Positions 23,709 to 35,399 of a DNA stretch of 64,000 nucleotides are shown piece after piece. Positions within the stretch are counted from its first letter, which is position 1; every line of letters starts with the position of its first letter. Source of the DNA: Escallonia rubra (lineage: Eukaryota; Streptophyta; Magnoliopsida; Escalloniales; Escalloniaceae); assembly GCA_033065855.1 (NCBI GenBank), contig JAVXUO010000706.1, positions 1-64,000 on the forward strand, written 5' to 3'. A program made the position numbers and the translations under genes. Below the pieces are notes generated by a model, which had not been told where the DNA came from, ran no database searches, and worked only from the letters and a program-made list of their open reading frames with translations.

Positions 23709-24730
23709 ATACAACACTCTTCCATTTTCTAGCCAACATATACTAGAGCTCGTGTCTTACGAGATCAGGTCTTTTTGCATTTTCGATTCACATATCCACT
23801 TTTCATCTTTGCTAAAAGTCATATTATTACGACAGACAAACCGTGTAAAGCCTATGCTTTGGTAATCGTGTTTTCTTAAGATTGTAAGAACAATTTATAA
23901 TTTTTTTTGTTAGGCAAAGCAGGGTATTAGGCAAAGCTTTAATTTCTCTATAATGGTACAAACTTAAAAAAGTTACAGCAAAAAAAGAGTTAAGCTATTA
24001 TATCTTGGAAGTGACGTGTTGAAACATATAGCACCGAAAAACTCCGTAACACCATAATGTGAGCATTTATCCGCACTTCAACCAGGCATTAACATACTTG
24101 TGCCTAAGGTGTTCAAAGTAAATTTTATGGATCCTTTAAACCCTTAATGGTACCTCATACAGCAAGAGCAATGCCGGTGTTAAAGAACATTGGGATAAAT
24201 ATATTTTTCATACCCACAATTAGTGGAGGTAATTGTTCTTCATGTGATTTCAATTTTTGTCTCAACATGTGCCTCTCCTTACTCGATTCACGCAAGTAAC
24301 TGCAGATAGTAACCACAAATGCAGCATCAAAACCCTAATCCTGTTAGATACATCATGGGTTAAGGAAAGATGGGAAGTTTGGAGCATACAGGTCCTCTCA
24401 ATGATAATGGTCTCGAGACTTACTAGAGAAGCCTTTTCTAATTTTCTTCTTTTTCACGCGACAAAATTATACATCAAGTTCAGCATTGGCTAATGATCCC
24501 GACTTCAGCTCGATATATAAACTGCAACAACTGCCATACGTGAACGACAAGACTATCAACAACTGACTTGAACTAAATTTCTCAACAAAGACGCAGTTAT
24601 AGACTCTCATTTTACTATAGAGATCTGGCTTGCACCAAAAATGTAAGGAAAATTAGTTCAAAGCTCTGGATCTATTCTGCCACGATTTTAGGAGAAGAGC
24701 CATGTACTCATTCTACCCTAGATTTGTCGA

Positions 24731-25027
24731 CTACCGCTCCATCACGACTTCATCAAAATTCCAGTCTCTAACAAGGTCCCTGCTAACTGCATGGCTACGA
24801 ACTAGCCGTGGAGCACCTGTAACTCCACTAAGTGGCATAGTTGGTTGTGGGGTCACCTTAGATGATGATGCCATGTTGTTTGCCGTCAGGTGCGGAAGTG
24901 ACGCCTTCCTGATCAAGCAGTTGGTGATGGCAGCACATCTTCCTTCATCTGAACTGGAAACAGAATAACTCCTAAAGGAGTGAGATGGACTTTCAACGCC
25001 ATGGCATACAAGACAAGCCAGACTCAT
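24731..25027 (-). CDS. Small conserved plant protein, 98 aa
   Basis: An intact open frame that reads like a real host gene, not a transposon. It begins MSLACLVCHGVESPSHSFRS, continues with YSVSSSDEGRC, a SSKVTPQPTMPLSGVTG block, and ends GAPRLVRSHAVSRDLVRDWN followed by FDEVVMER. I recall this pattern (Cys-rich start, Ser-rich SHSFRSYSVSSS motif, RLVRSxAVxRDLVRDWNFDE end) from small uncharacterised plant proteins, but cannot give a family name. No signal peptide or membrane segment is evident. The minus strand has a splice-acceptor-like CCCCTTGCAG ending at 25069, about 40 bp before the ATG, which suggests an intron in the 5' leader. The opposite-strand frame over the same bases looks like a shadow. 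Confidence 0.72.
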   Translation of the reverse strand: MSLACLVCHGVESPSHSFRSYSVSSSDEGRCAAITNCLIRKASLPHLTANNMASSSKVTPQPTMPLSGVTGAPRLVRSHAVSRDLVRDWNFDEVVMER

Positions 25028-25068
25028 ATCTGGTGTTCAGCACGCTATGACTGTTAGAATCTTCTTTC
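25028..25068 (-). other. Probable 5' leader of the small plant gene
   Basis: Lies between a good acceptor (CCTTGCAG, AG at 25069-25070) and the ATG at 25027. The upstream exon was not located. Confidence 0.4.
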
Positions 25069-25069
25069 C

Positions 25070-25640
25070 TGCAAGGGGGGTCTTCTGGTTATGAACCAAC
25101 GTGAAGAAGGGATGATAAAGCCCAGAAAACTTTAAGACCTGGCAATGATACAGGACAATCAGCTCATTATGGTTGCGGATGACAACGTGGTTGAAGCAAA
25201 AAGCACAGGAGAAGGCAATGGGCTTCCAAGGAAATACTAAGTTAGCAGGTTATCTTCCTAAATTTTATAACCAACAAAAATTCACCCAAACCAACAAAAC
25301 TGAACAAGATTAGTGTTTTTTTCCATGCATTAAACTAATAAAATCAAAAATACCTTACGTTGGAAAATGTGATTCAAGGTAGGAATTGTAAAGTTATCCA
25401 CCAGCTACAACGAGAACACCTAATATAAAGCTTTCTGAAAGACCAAGAAAAAAAAGGGTTGGACTAGGTAATTCTGCCGTCATTCTCACAGAGTATCGTC
25501 ACCACCAGTCTACCATGATAGTATTTATTTGTCTCTGACACAGGAAATACTTTTGATCTTAGAATAAAGAATTTACATTTTCCTAATAGGGTAAATGTCA
25601 TATTGAATTGTGGCTTCCTGAACATGGTCAAAAACTTCGG
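25070..25640. other. Likely 5' intron or promoter region of the small gene
   Basis: No coding region seen. It ends near GAAAGACCAAGAAAAAAAAGG-type sequence shared in part at 25430 and 25640-25680 (GACCAAGGAAAGAGAAAAGG), a short direct repeat that may be a remnant of an insertion. Confidence 0.3.
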
Positions 25641-25689
25641 CGGAAGCTTTCAAAGAGACCAAGGAAAGAGAAAAGGTTGGACTTGGTAA

Positions 25690-27560
25690 ATCCGCCAACG
25701 TTCCCATTGGCGAAGGGTCTGATGTAAACCCCTTTGGCGATAATCGTACTGGAGCTTGGTTCGGGAGGTCTCATCGTGATTTCAACACTTTCAAGATTAA
25801 TTTGTCACAATTCCATGGCCCTCTACAACCTGATGAGTTTCTCAATGGTTGACTGCCATAGAAAAAGTCTTCGACTACATGGAAACCACTGAAAATCAAT
25901 GTGTCAAGCTTGTGGCTACACGGTTGCATGGTTATGCTTCGGAATGGTGGGATAAGATTCAAGAAATGAGACCTAAGAAAGGGAAGTATAATGTCATTTC
26001 TTGGGAGAAGATGAAGTCTAAGCTCCAGGAGAAATTTCTTCCCCTAGATCTTGCGCAATCTGCCTTCTTTCAATTTAACAACCAACGTCAAGAACCCAAC
26101 AGTGTAGTGGATTACACCGAAGAGTTCTGCAAACTCATGGCCCGTAACAATATTAGAGAAAGCGAGAAGCAACTTGTGGCTAGGTACATTGGTGGGTTAA
26201 AATTGACTCTTGCACTAGCCTCAAAAGTAGAGGTTAAACTTGCTCATAGTTTTGCAACAAAATTAATAGATGGTCGCAACCTTTATCCCTCTACCAAAGG
26301 CAAATCTTCATGTGGTGGGAATCTTAATTCCCAGAGCGGGATTGTTTCAAAGAATCCTGCAAAGGCAGTCCCTACACCTTGCAATAAAAAACAATCCATC
26401 TGCACAAGCACTGCAAGCTCATGCTATAATTGTGGCCAGGTTGGTCACTGTTACGTGAATGCCCAAAAGGGCAAGTAGTGGCATTTGTTGATGAAGAAGA
26501 TGGTGAGGAGTTTGGCAATAACAAAACCAGCCCATATACGATGAGGAATGTGACGCGCAACGCCAAGAGATTGAACCAAAAGATGGTGAGGAGTTTGGCG
26601 ATAACAAAATCAGCCCATATACGATGAGGAATGTGACGTGCAGCGCCAACAGATTGAACCAAAAGGTCAGATTTTGGTGATTCAAAGATCCCTTGCTGCA
26701 CCAAGACTTAGTTCTGATGAAGATATACTACGCCCAACATATTCAAGATCCGATCCAAATCTCATGGCAAGATGTGTACGATTGTGATGAATTGTGGAAG
26801 CTGCAAAAATATCTCAAGAGATGGTGAATAAGCTCAAACTTCGTAATGAGCCTCATCTAAAGCCAATCGTAGTGCGTGGTTCAAGAAAGGTAACAAGGTA
26901 AAAGTTTCTACGAGGTGCCTTGTTGCCTTTTCAACTGTGGTGCGATGTGGTTCTTGATGTATGTGACATACTCCTAGGAAGACCATTGCAATATGATACA
27001 CATGTTACTCATGATGACCATAAAAATACTAAAAAAATTGCACTATTAAGATGGGGAAATTAGAAACCACTCTTCTGCCTAGTAAGGAAGGATAAGCTCC
27101 AAGTCTTCTAAAGAGGGTAGCAACTTTCTCACTTTGTCAAAGTTTTTGAAAGAGAGTGAAGACAGTAGCATGGCATGCATGCTACTATCTTTTAGAGGAG
27201 TTTTATGTGCCTAGCGAGGTAGAACAACTTTTAGAGGAGTTTCAGGACGTATCTCAGGAAGAGCTGCCTAGTGGACTTCCTCTCTTAAGAGATATTTAGC
27301 ACCAAAATATGCTGGGGCCTCCCAAACAAAGCAAACTACCATATGAGCCCTAAGGAACATGAGTTCAATAGGCAAGTCTTGGAGTCATTGAATAAGGGCC
27401 ATATAAAGTAGAGCCAAAGTCCTTGTGCAGTACCGGCTTTGGTAACTCTAAAGAAAGATGGAACATGGAGGATGTGTGCGCTATGTTACATGGACTTGGT
27501 ATGAGTGTTCAAGTCAGATACATTTCCAAGTGTCAAATTCGTCTCATTTTCAAAACCCAA
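25690..27560 (+). pseudogene. Ty3/gypsy gag-protease-RT fragment
   Basis: The gag capsid block runs from about 25795 (FKINLSQFHGPLQPDEF). After a one-base frameshift at about 25845 it continues as an open frame to 26478, with VKLVATRLHGYASEWW and YTEEFCKLMARNNI. It ends in a CCHC zinc knuckle (CYNCGQVGH at about 26421) that is broken by a second frameshift before RECPKGQ. The protease region lies at about 26870-27020 (a WCDVVLDVCDILLGRP-like reading in mixed frames). RT begins near 27230 (LLEEFQDVSQEELPSGLP) and is cut near 27560. RNase H and integrase are missing. Confidence 0.83.
26499..26664 (+). repeat. 83-bp tandem duplication in the gag-protease link
   Basis: Two units, 26499-26581 and 26582-26664, each starting GATGGTGAGGAGTTTGGC, with few differences. 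Since 83 is not a multiple of three, the duplication shifts the frame. Confidence 0.9.
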
Positions 27561-27654
27561 GAGACGGGACATGGCAAATATTCCTGTCTATTGTTATCTT
27601 TTAGTTATTCCTAGTTACATTGTGTTTTATATGACGTACATTGTTTTACTTTCA

Positions 27655-27718
27655 AAAACTTATATCACTCAAAGCAATAACGAACTAAAAACTTATATCA
27701 CTCAAAGCAATAACGAAC
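27655..27718 (+). repeat. 32-bp tandem duplication
   Basis: Two exact copies that start AAAACTTATATCACTCAAAG, at 27655-27686 and 27687-27718. Confidence 0.92.
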
Positions 27719-28545
27719 TAAAAGCAACACTATAAGATAGTGGTCTTAGTGGCATCTTATGACATGTATCGGACACGTATGGCGTACATGTCCAAGCGTC
27801 GAGTGTCCAACTCAGGTCCTTAACGCATTTTGAATGGTCCACGTGACTGTGTGTGTCCTGCCCGTGCTATCAACCGGATCACTAACAAATATTGATTGTT
27901 GAAGAACTGATGATATGCTTGACATGTTTGCTAGTGCAAAGGTGTTTTCAACTATTGATATTAGTTCATCCTCTATTCCTTTTTTGCTGGTCACTTTCCA
28001 CTGCCCTGGCAATACTATACTACAACTGCCATTAAGAATGAAACCCCAAAGGAAATACTCTAATGGAGGGCGACCAATTGAATATTCACTATGACCACCA
28101 TGTCACTAAAACCTTGAGTTTACTTGATTCATAAATCTGCATTATGACCATATGCAATAGTTGGGTATCTAAAAGCATGTGTTTACCTTCTTCTTGCAAA
28201 CATATAAAATTTCCACCAGAAGCTCCAACTGTTATATGGTACTATGCATTAAGGAGAATAAAGTATCCAAGACGAGACCCTAGTTGCAACTTTCTTTGGT
28301 CAAATTCTCAATTTCCTTTTTATTCCTTCCATGGTAAATCACTTACTTATGTTTTACAGTTTGCAAAATGTGTGTCACTAGTTGGGGATATTCAAAGATA
28401 CTTGCTAGGTAGCACGCACACGGAAACGGACACCACATCCGACACCGACCAGGACACTAGACACTGCAATTTCCAAAAGACCCAGTTTTGGACACCGCTG
28501 AATTTTTTATATATCTATATAAACACAAACACACACACACACACT
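27719..28545. other. Decayed sequence with one RT-like scrap
   Basis: Near 27905-27965 one frame reads DDMLDMFASAKVFSTIDIS, which matches the pre-palm part of gypsy RT, so this may be a continuation of the gypsy fragment. The frame at 28144-28554 has no recognisable domain. It ends in a CA microsatellite (28530-28543). Confidence 0.45.
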
Positions 28546-29455
28546 GGGAGCTGATCGCTTGCCATTTCTGGCAACTTAGCTTATGCGATCTAGGCGTCCA
28601 TACGTGATATGTGGACAGTCCAAATCACTTTTTCTCATTTTTTTTTTTTTTTTTTGTTTGTCCACCCTATACCCTATAGTGGGTCAGGCAGGACTTCTGC
28701 AGCAAATTAAAATGAAAAACAATACAGTTTGCCCCGTTATGGGACCGACGGTTGGGAAAGAAAAGTTCCGTCTCTCTTCCCCCACCCCCCGCCGCTCCCG
28801 CTTCCTTCTCCCCCCTACATCTCCTTGCCGCCTCACACTAGCACCACCTACATCCACTGCCAACCGCCGTCCTCCGTCACCCATCCATCCACACACACAC
28901 ACTACACAGTCACACGCGACACACTCATACGGTCACACACACATGAACAAGTGTGTGTATGTTTGAGTAATGTGTGTTGCTTGTGCGTACACCGCAGGTG
29001 CGCCCTGTGTGTATGTGTCTCTGTCTGTGCTCTGTGTGTGCGCGGACTATGACTTGTTGTGTGGCGTGAATGTCGTGTGAGTCTGCAACCGGGTATGTGT
29101 GGGTGGATCGGTGATGGAGGACAGCGGTAGGCCAAGGAAGCAGGTGGTGCTAGTGTGGGCAACTAGGAGATAGGGGGGAAAGGAGAGAGGGGGAGGGGTG
29201 GGAGTGGAGGAAGAAGAAAGATGGAACTTTTTTTCCTCAACCAACCGTCCATACCATAATGGGGCGGACAGTAATGTTTTCATTTTTATTTGCCGCAAAA
29301 TGAAGGCGTAAAATCCTGTATGGCCCATTATAGGGCGGACGGACTTAAGAAAAGGGAAAAAAAGATTTGGACCGTCTACAGATCACGTATGGGTACGGCC
29401 AGAACGTGCTAGCAACTTTACCTACATTGCCAGCAGTGGCAAGGAATCAGCACCT
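28546..29455. mobile_element. Large foldback element, older copy
   Basis: The whole 0.9 kb is a diverged inverted repeat. The left end GGGAGCTGATCGCTTGCC pairs with GGCAAGGAATCAGCACC at the right. GGACAGTCCAAATC pairs with GATTTGGACCGTCT, GAAAAACAATACAGTTTGCC with GGACAGTAATGTTTTC, CACACTAGCACCACCT with AGGTGGTGCTAGTGTG, and the centre is near 29000 (CACACATGAACAAGTGTGTG). The open frames here come from the C-rich and G-rich arms and are not genes. It is flanked by AC and TA microsatellites, as are the related elements at 43438-44362 and 44401-44621. Confidence 0.75.
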
Positions 29456-29520
29456 TTATAAACCTATATATATACATGCATATAGATACACAATATATGG
29501 CATGGTTATATATGTATTTA

Positions 29521-29529
<9 letters not shown>

Positions 29530-29558
<29 letters not shown>
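29530..29558. repeat. TA microsatellite
   Basis: A run of (TA)n directly before a foldback-type terminus. Confidence 0.92.
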
Positions 29559-29561
<3 letters not shown>

Positions 29562-29620
29562 GGGTTGATCCACACCTAGCGTTGGGGAAGTGCTTATTTC
29601 CCAAGAACCCATTATTAGTT
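29559..29620 (+). mobile_element. Orphan left end of a foldback element
   Basis: GGGGGGTTGATCCACACCTA starts right at the end of a (TA)n run, as the GGGGCTGATCC ends of the 44401 and 43438 elements do. No matching right end was found up to 32 kb. Confidence 0.45.
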
Positions 29621-31079
29621 GTCTGAGTATATGTATATGCTTAGACTAACTTATCTAAAGCCTCTCAAAAAGTACTTTTGTGTACCACATATATAACTCC
29701 ACATATATAATTCCACTTGGTTGTTAATATCCTTCATTCTCAATGATCCAGAAAGAGGAGGCAGACCACTTTCAGCGCCTAGCACCACCGCTTGTCCTCT
29801 CCCATTTGAGTCACCCACAACCATCTCATACTTCAGCCACCACCATCACTGCCTCGGATCAAGCCCACACCATCAACACCAACAGTCCATCGTTACAAAT
29901 TCACCACCGCCTTCCGTGGAATCCATCGGTGGCTACGTTGTTGTGTGTGTGCAGATTGGCACCACTTGATAAACACCACACCATCCACCAACATCACTTG
30001 TTGACTACCCCATCATTTGGAGGGAATAGATGATTATTTCTGTTCTGCGGATTTTAATTGGTATTTCAGTTCTGGTACTTAATTGTGATTTCATTAGTGG
30101 GTGATATCAAGGATTTAGTTGAATGCAGAAATTGGATAGTCGATTGAAGCCGATTATGGTTAATGTTGAGGGTGGGGGGCTGTAAAATGTGCTGATCAGC
30201 CTGTTGTGGGCTGTGCAAATCGGACTGCAAATCAGCGTCCAATACCACCCACCTTTCCATGGTCACTGTTGACACCCCTACTGATTCAGTTTCCTTAGTG
30301 TCCGCTTCCGCCCACCTTAACAGTCATCGCCCAACGCCACCATATTTCAAGGCACCTCCTCCAACGACAGACTACTATTGCCATCGCCCCACTGACCACC
30401 ATTACCATCATCACTGCCGCTGCCTTCCTCGCCTTCCCCATCATTGCCACCGCCCATCTTCCCTATTATCACCACGCGCCTCAAACAATACTGCCATCAC
30501 TGAAATTCCCACCCACTTCTACCGCTGATAACAAAACACAGCCATCAAATCCCCCATTTAACAGCTAAGACAAATTCCAGGTGACATTTTCGATAAATTA
30601 AATCTAGAGACTGGTGTTTTGTGTTTAAATTGGATTTCATGTTGGTTTGGGATTATTGCCCGAAATGATGGTGATTTCATGGTGGTTTGGAATTATCAAT
30701 TGTGTAATGGATTCCGGAGGTTGTGTTGCGTGCAATTGGTTATAGTGGTTAATGGTGTGTCTATGGAGTGGTTATAGGTGAAAGTTTGGAATTTGCTTAG
30801 AGAGGGTTATTGTTAATGTTGATGGTGGGGCTTTAATGTGATCTCGATCGGCCACTTGTGGTAATTGTGGGTGGTGCAAGTTGGATTTGGTGGTGGTCGT
30901 GGGTCATATGTTTCTACAATAATTTCTGCTTTTATTTCATGATAAAAAAACAGTTTAACCTTAACAAAACTATGTAGTTTTAAAGGCTTCTTAGATATAC
31001 TTATCTGAGAAGCCTTCTCATGTTCACTTTACCAATACCTATACAATTATTAAATTTCAAATACATTCCACATCTTAAA
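29621..31079. other. Low-complexity CCA/CAC-rich then AT-rich sequence
   Basis: The frames at 29721-30033 and 30259-30528 are rich in Pro, His, Ser and Thr through CCA/CAC repeats, with no domain. A palindrome at 30984-31018 (GGCTTCTTAGAT facing ATCTGAGAAGCC) can form a hairpin. No gene is supported. Confidence 0.45.
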
Positions 31080-31452
31080 TACTCCTCCGTCCAACATAAT
31101 TTGATCAACTTTCTTTTGCCCGCTGATTAAGGATTTAAGTGATATATCGTGTGTTTCTCATTCTACCATTTAGAGAGAGGAGGAGAAGAAAGTGGCAAGA
31201 AGAGAGAAAATGGGTTAGTGGAGTGTTAAATGTGGAGAGAGAAATGAATAAAAAAGTGTAAGAAAGTGGGCCAGGAGAGAGAAAATGAGTTGATAGAGAT
31301 TTAAATGTAGAGAAAGAAATAGAATAAAAAAAGTGTAAAAAGGGTAAATATGTAAAAGTACCTACAAAATCTTTCTTACTTTGGAAATAAGCAATTTCTG
31401 TGGGAAGGCCCAAAAAGGAAAGTTGATCAAATTATGAGAGACGGAGGGAGTA
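31080..31452. mobile_element. Stowaway-like MITE, copy 3
   Basis: Ends TACTCCTCCGTCC and GACGGAGGGAGTA with TA edges. The interior is similar to 19371-19723, including GAGTGTTAAATGTGGAGAGA. Confidence 0.88.
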
Positions 31453-32414
31453 GTAAACTCTGGCGAGATGCTCAGTCCTCCGTCTCCTTTGTCTTCGATG
31501 CCTCTTGGTTAGGCAACCCCAACAGCAGCTCCATGGAGAAAAGAGAAAGGTTTGTCAATCTAACTTTAGGGTTTTAACTAATATATAATTTCAAAAAAAG
31601 CCCTAGCTTTTAGGATATTACACACACCCCTAAGATAAGTGTAGCATGTTATATTTTAGTCCCATACATGTCGACACTTCTTCAAGAAGTGTCTGACACG
31701 ACGTCCAATAATTAAAAAAAATCAACACATGTCAGGCGGTGTTGTTGAAGTGTTAGGGTGTTGGTACCTCGACACATACTTGTGAGGGTATTTTGGAATA
31801 TCATAACCAATTAGACTAAAGAATAAAACCAAGGAAAATAAGTATCTTTCCTCATGATTGAAGAGTAAAGTGGAGCTTAATTGGACAATTGTGTAGTTCA
31901 AATATACTCCCGTTAAAAATTAAAGGGCCCGACAAGCTATCAATATTAATAGGAAGTTAAAAGCTTCTGGTAATTAAAGGGACGATTTTGAAGGAGTGCA
32001 ACTTAAATCTGATACAAATGAGGTGTACATTAAATATCTTTGATGAAATGTTAAAGACAATGTTCACTTAAGGGTTAACCACCCGCGCGGACTGCCAAGA
32101 TGGGACCTGGGGGGCTAGGGGTTTGGGTTCTGATAGAAATGGCACCTAAGGTGGTATTTGTATTGGGAGGGTTTTTTTATTAGCCTAATTTTCCAATGCT
32201 TTTCCTTTCCGACAGGTGAAGAAGGATGTGCTTGTAGACTCTTTACTCAATCAGGGAATCAGGTGCTCCTTAATTAACATTGAATGTGTGCTAAAGAGGT
32301 GTTGAAAAACCAATCTCGTTAATAATGTCATGACAAAAGGCATCGTACTTGCTAAGGAGCCTTTTCTAGGAGAAAAAAAAGGTACTTTATTGCTTTTCTA
32401 GATAAAAAAGTATT
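31453..32414. other. Unassigned
   Basis: No gene recognised. It includes GTGTCTGACACGACGTCC at about 31690, a word seen in many plant repeats. It ends in the 5-bp sequence GTATT before the LTR at 32415. Confidence 0.35.
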
Positions 32415-32701
32415 TGACAGGGATCGGACCTCCAAAAGCTACGGGCTTCCAAGCACCATCATTAATATTTATCGTGTTATATGAGTTTTATGCTTTTGGT
32501 TATTTATCCTTGATCGAGCCTTGGTACTTCCATTACTTTTTAATTGGGGTTTTGGTGAGTGTAAAAAGATCACCTTTCGAAAAGTGTGGACAAAGAATTT
32601 TATCAATAAAGTTATAGATTCAAATAGTTTGAGGACTACCGTAGACCCTGCGGGAGGTTGAGCAAATTGAATGTTCATTTTAAAAGTCCCTGTTTTGCAT
32701 C
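32415..32701 (+). repeat. 5' LTR
   Basis: Starts TGACAGGGATCGGACCTCC. It shares CAAATAGTTTGAG and TTTTATCAATAAAGTTA with the right LTR and ends TTTTGCA or TTTTGCATCA just before the primer site. Confidence 0.8.
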
Positions 32702-32705
32702 AAAG

Positions 32706-32719
32706 TGGTAATCAGAGCG
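32706..32719 (+). promoter_or_regulatory. Primer-binding site, tRNA-Met type
   Basis: TGGTAATCAGAGCG is the common plant site TGGTATCAGAGC with one inserted A. Confidence 0.78.
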
Positions 32720-33495
32720 TAAACCAGCCTTATATTTAGATTTTGAATGCAGAACCGAAGAAAGGAAAAAAAAAATCAGATTTCGCCATTCATCATCCGT
32801 AGAATCGTCAATAGCCACGGTCGTCCACTGCATTCTGATCATCGCTGCCGCGCCACCTAATCTCATTAATTGGGATCATCATAGCCATCGCAGACCACAA
32901 GGGCCGCCAGTCGTAGGTTACATTGAAGTGCAGCCACCACCGTATTCATCGCAAGCCACCACCGTATGATTGGGAGTCTTCGTCATTGCGAGCCGCCGCC
33001 ACTATAGTTCCCGCAAGCTGCTGTCTTCATTGCCTTGCTGACTCATCCCTGCCACTTCCATTAGCCACCACCGCTGCGGTGTAATACTAGACGAGAATGG
33101 TTCGCTCAGGTAAAGGAAATCGAGTGTTGGACTTACCCGGTCCATTGAGCCTGCTTGACACAATTGTCCATGTCCAACAATGCACGATACTTCGTCCTTC
33201 CAGCCCAGTCCTTTCCATTTAAAAGAAGCCCACTCCATCTTTTTAAAAGAACTAATCCATGCGGACTAGAATCCGGCTTAGCTCTAGGCCTGGACCGAAC
33301 CGGCAAAAAATTATGGATGCTCTTCTTCTGTCAGGGACTTCTTCTCATAAATTTGAGCACTTGACTGGGTCGAATATTTGCTGAACACTTCGACAGCAAT
33401 AGCATTTTCACTCAGAGAGCTGCGTGAATTCCTAGTTATTTTCTGAAAACTGGGAGCTATTTTAAGCAGTAGATTATTTATCTCAGCTTTGCATC

Positions 33496-35260
33496 ATGAG
33501 TCAGCGCAGTGGTCGAGCTTATCCGCACAAGATGTCTACTGACGAAAAACTACGACAACTAAAAGCAGAGCTGTCCACAAGTAATGAGCAATTGGTGAGT
33601 AAGGTAGAGGTTAAAGAAAGCAGAGTTTCAAACCTAGAAGCTAGACCCAACCGTGACGAGATAGACTCAAACCTAAGGTTGAGAATCAAAGGGAGCACAT
33701 CCCAGGCGAGAGAGCGCAGAGGGCTGTATGTAAAACAACTAGCAGATGAGGATGAAATTCCCTATGACAGGCAATTTGTTCGTTTCGGGAGAGGGTTTAG
33801 AACTTAGTTGCAAAAAGCGGAGGCGGCGTAAAGAGTATTACCATCTGTGTGTGCACACTTTTTTCCTTGAAAAGACCATAAGCAACAGCAATAGTTACTT
33901 TGTACTCGTCACATCAAGTGGCTACCAGCTAATTGACCTTAAAAATAATAATGGTAAAAGTAAATCTGCTGCTGCTGTTCACTTCTCAAGATATTTTTAG
34001 GCAGCACAGCTCCCATCTAATAGGGTTAGATATCGGGCCAAAAATGAATTGGAAAGAGAGAGAGAGAGATAGGGAGGGAGGGAGAGCGCATTGATTGACA
34101 AGCTCTATTCTCTTAATGAGGGTAGTCAACAACGGACAAGGAGACTTTAAGGACTTGAAGGAAGAGGGAAACAAGGGACTGAGTCGAAAAAGGCTTGATT
34201 TGCAAATACTCCTCTCACTTGTCCATGCATCTCTGTCCAGCTAACGGGAACGAATTTCCATGTTAGCCTGGGATGCAATCCCATGGAGCTCCAACTCGCG
34301 ATTGCAAAAGCAAGTTTTTGAGAGAGCAGCATCACCATATGAGGAGTTTCCAGCAACTAAGGTTTAGACCCCAACCACGGGGCGGAGGGAATTGTGGTCA
34401 GAGCAGGTTTGGTTTGGTGGGAATCTTGGCTTCCAGAGTGAAGCCTGGTTATGCACACCCACTTAACCATAGGCAATACCTTTACCTGTTGGCATTATGA
34501 TAGGGATAATGGTTACGGTGGGGCAAAGAATGTTACTAGGATCGTCATGGTTGACACACCTAGTTACAATGATCAGCTTGATCTACAGGTATTCGTGGAC
34601 TAGTTAGCTAATATGGATCACAATTCGAGTGGTATGAGATGAGAGAGAGTCAAATATTAGGTTTGCTAAGATGAAGTTTGTTGGTCCAGCAAAAGTTTAC
34701 GGGACTAGTGTGGAGAGGCAACTAGAGCAATACGGTCACGAACTGATTTAATAATGGGTCAAGATGAAGAACAAGTTAGAGGAGAAGTATCTCCTCATTG
34801 TGTATAAGGATCGGTTGTTGCAGCAGATGAGCAGATTTCACTAACATGCCAATTGCTGAGTACACTAGTCGATTTGATGAATTGATGGTTCGAAGTTAGA
34901 TTAAGGAAGACCCTAGATTTACGCTTTCTCGTTTTTGTGAGGGTTTGAGGTTAGAAATTAGGAGAGAGATGGCATTGCTTAGGGTTGTTAGTGTAGAGAA
35001 GCTATTTAGCTAGCTATTTAGCTAAATAGCTCTTAAGCTATTTAGCTCAAATGCTTGAAATTTCAGTCAAATAGCCGATAGGGCATTCGTAAGTTTTCCT
35101 ACGCACCTCTCGAGGTTATACTGCTGCTAGCAGAGCTATGAAAAACCCCACAGGAAAAGGTGTTGCAAGCATGTCCACTAAATTAGGAGAGGGAGAGAGG
35201 TGTTTCACATGTGATGGTGAGGGTCATCGATCCTTCCAATGTCCTTCCAACAACCTTATG
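33496..35260 (+). pseudogene. gypsy gag (decayed)
   Basis: An open start at 33496 gives MSQRSGRAYPHKMSTDEKLR with a charged helical stretch (ELSTSNEQLVSKVEVKESRV) likely to be coiled coil. The capsid part is in mixed frames at about 34670-35000 (EYTSRFDELMV-like and LRLEIRREMALL-like readings). A full CCHC knuckle, CFTCDGEGHRSFQC, is at 35201-35242. Frameshifts and stops separate these parts. The long C-terminal frame at 33746-34000 is not part of it. Confidence 0.75.
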
Positions 35261-35399
35261 ATAGGTGGGGGCGGAGCCGGAGAACGTATGATGGAGATGG
35301 ATTTGTAGATGACACATAGTTAGATGACCATATCCCCGAGGATGGAGTGAGTGATGCAGAGGATTCACTCGATAGAGAAGACGTCCACTGGACCCTCAA

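Larger units (their letters stand above)
21254..24700. other. AT-rich region without a confident gene
   Basis: About 3.4 kb with no recognised protein. It includes an exon-like remnant at 22118-22378, a run of repeated GACCAAATGAGGAATTGATA words at 22735-22880, and a GT microsatellite near 23685. Confidence 0.4.

Noticed and set aside
24702-24968. Plus-strand frame of 88 codons over the small plant gene
   Set aside because: It is antisense to a frame with conserved-looking motifs and has none of its own.
28144-28554. 136-codon frame as a host gene
   Set aside because: No recognisable motif; its end runs through a CA microsatellite into the foldback element.
28583-29328. Open frames on both strands over 0.7 kb
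   Set aside because: They mirror each other because the region is an inverted repeat with C-rich and G-rich arms.
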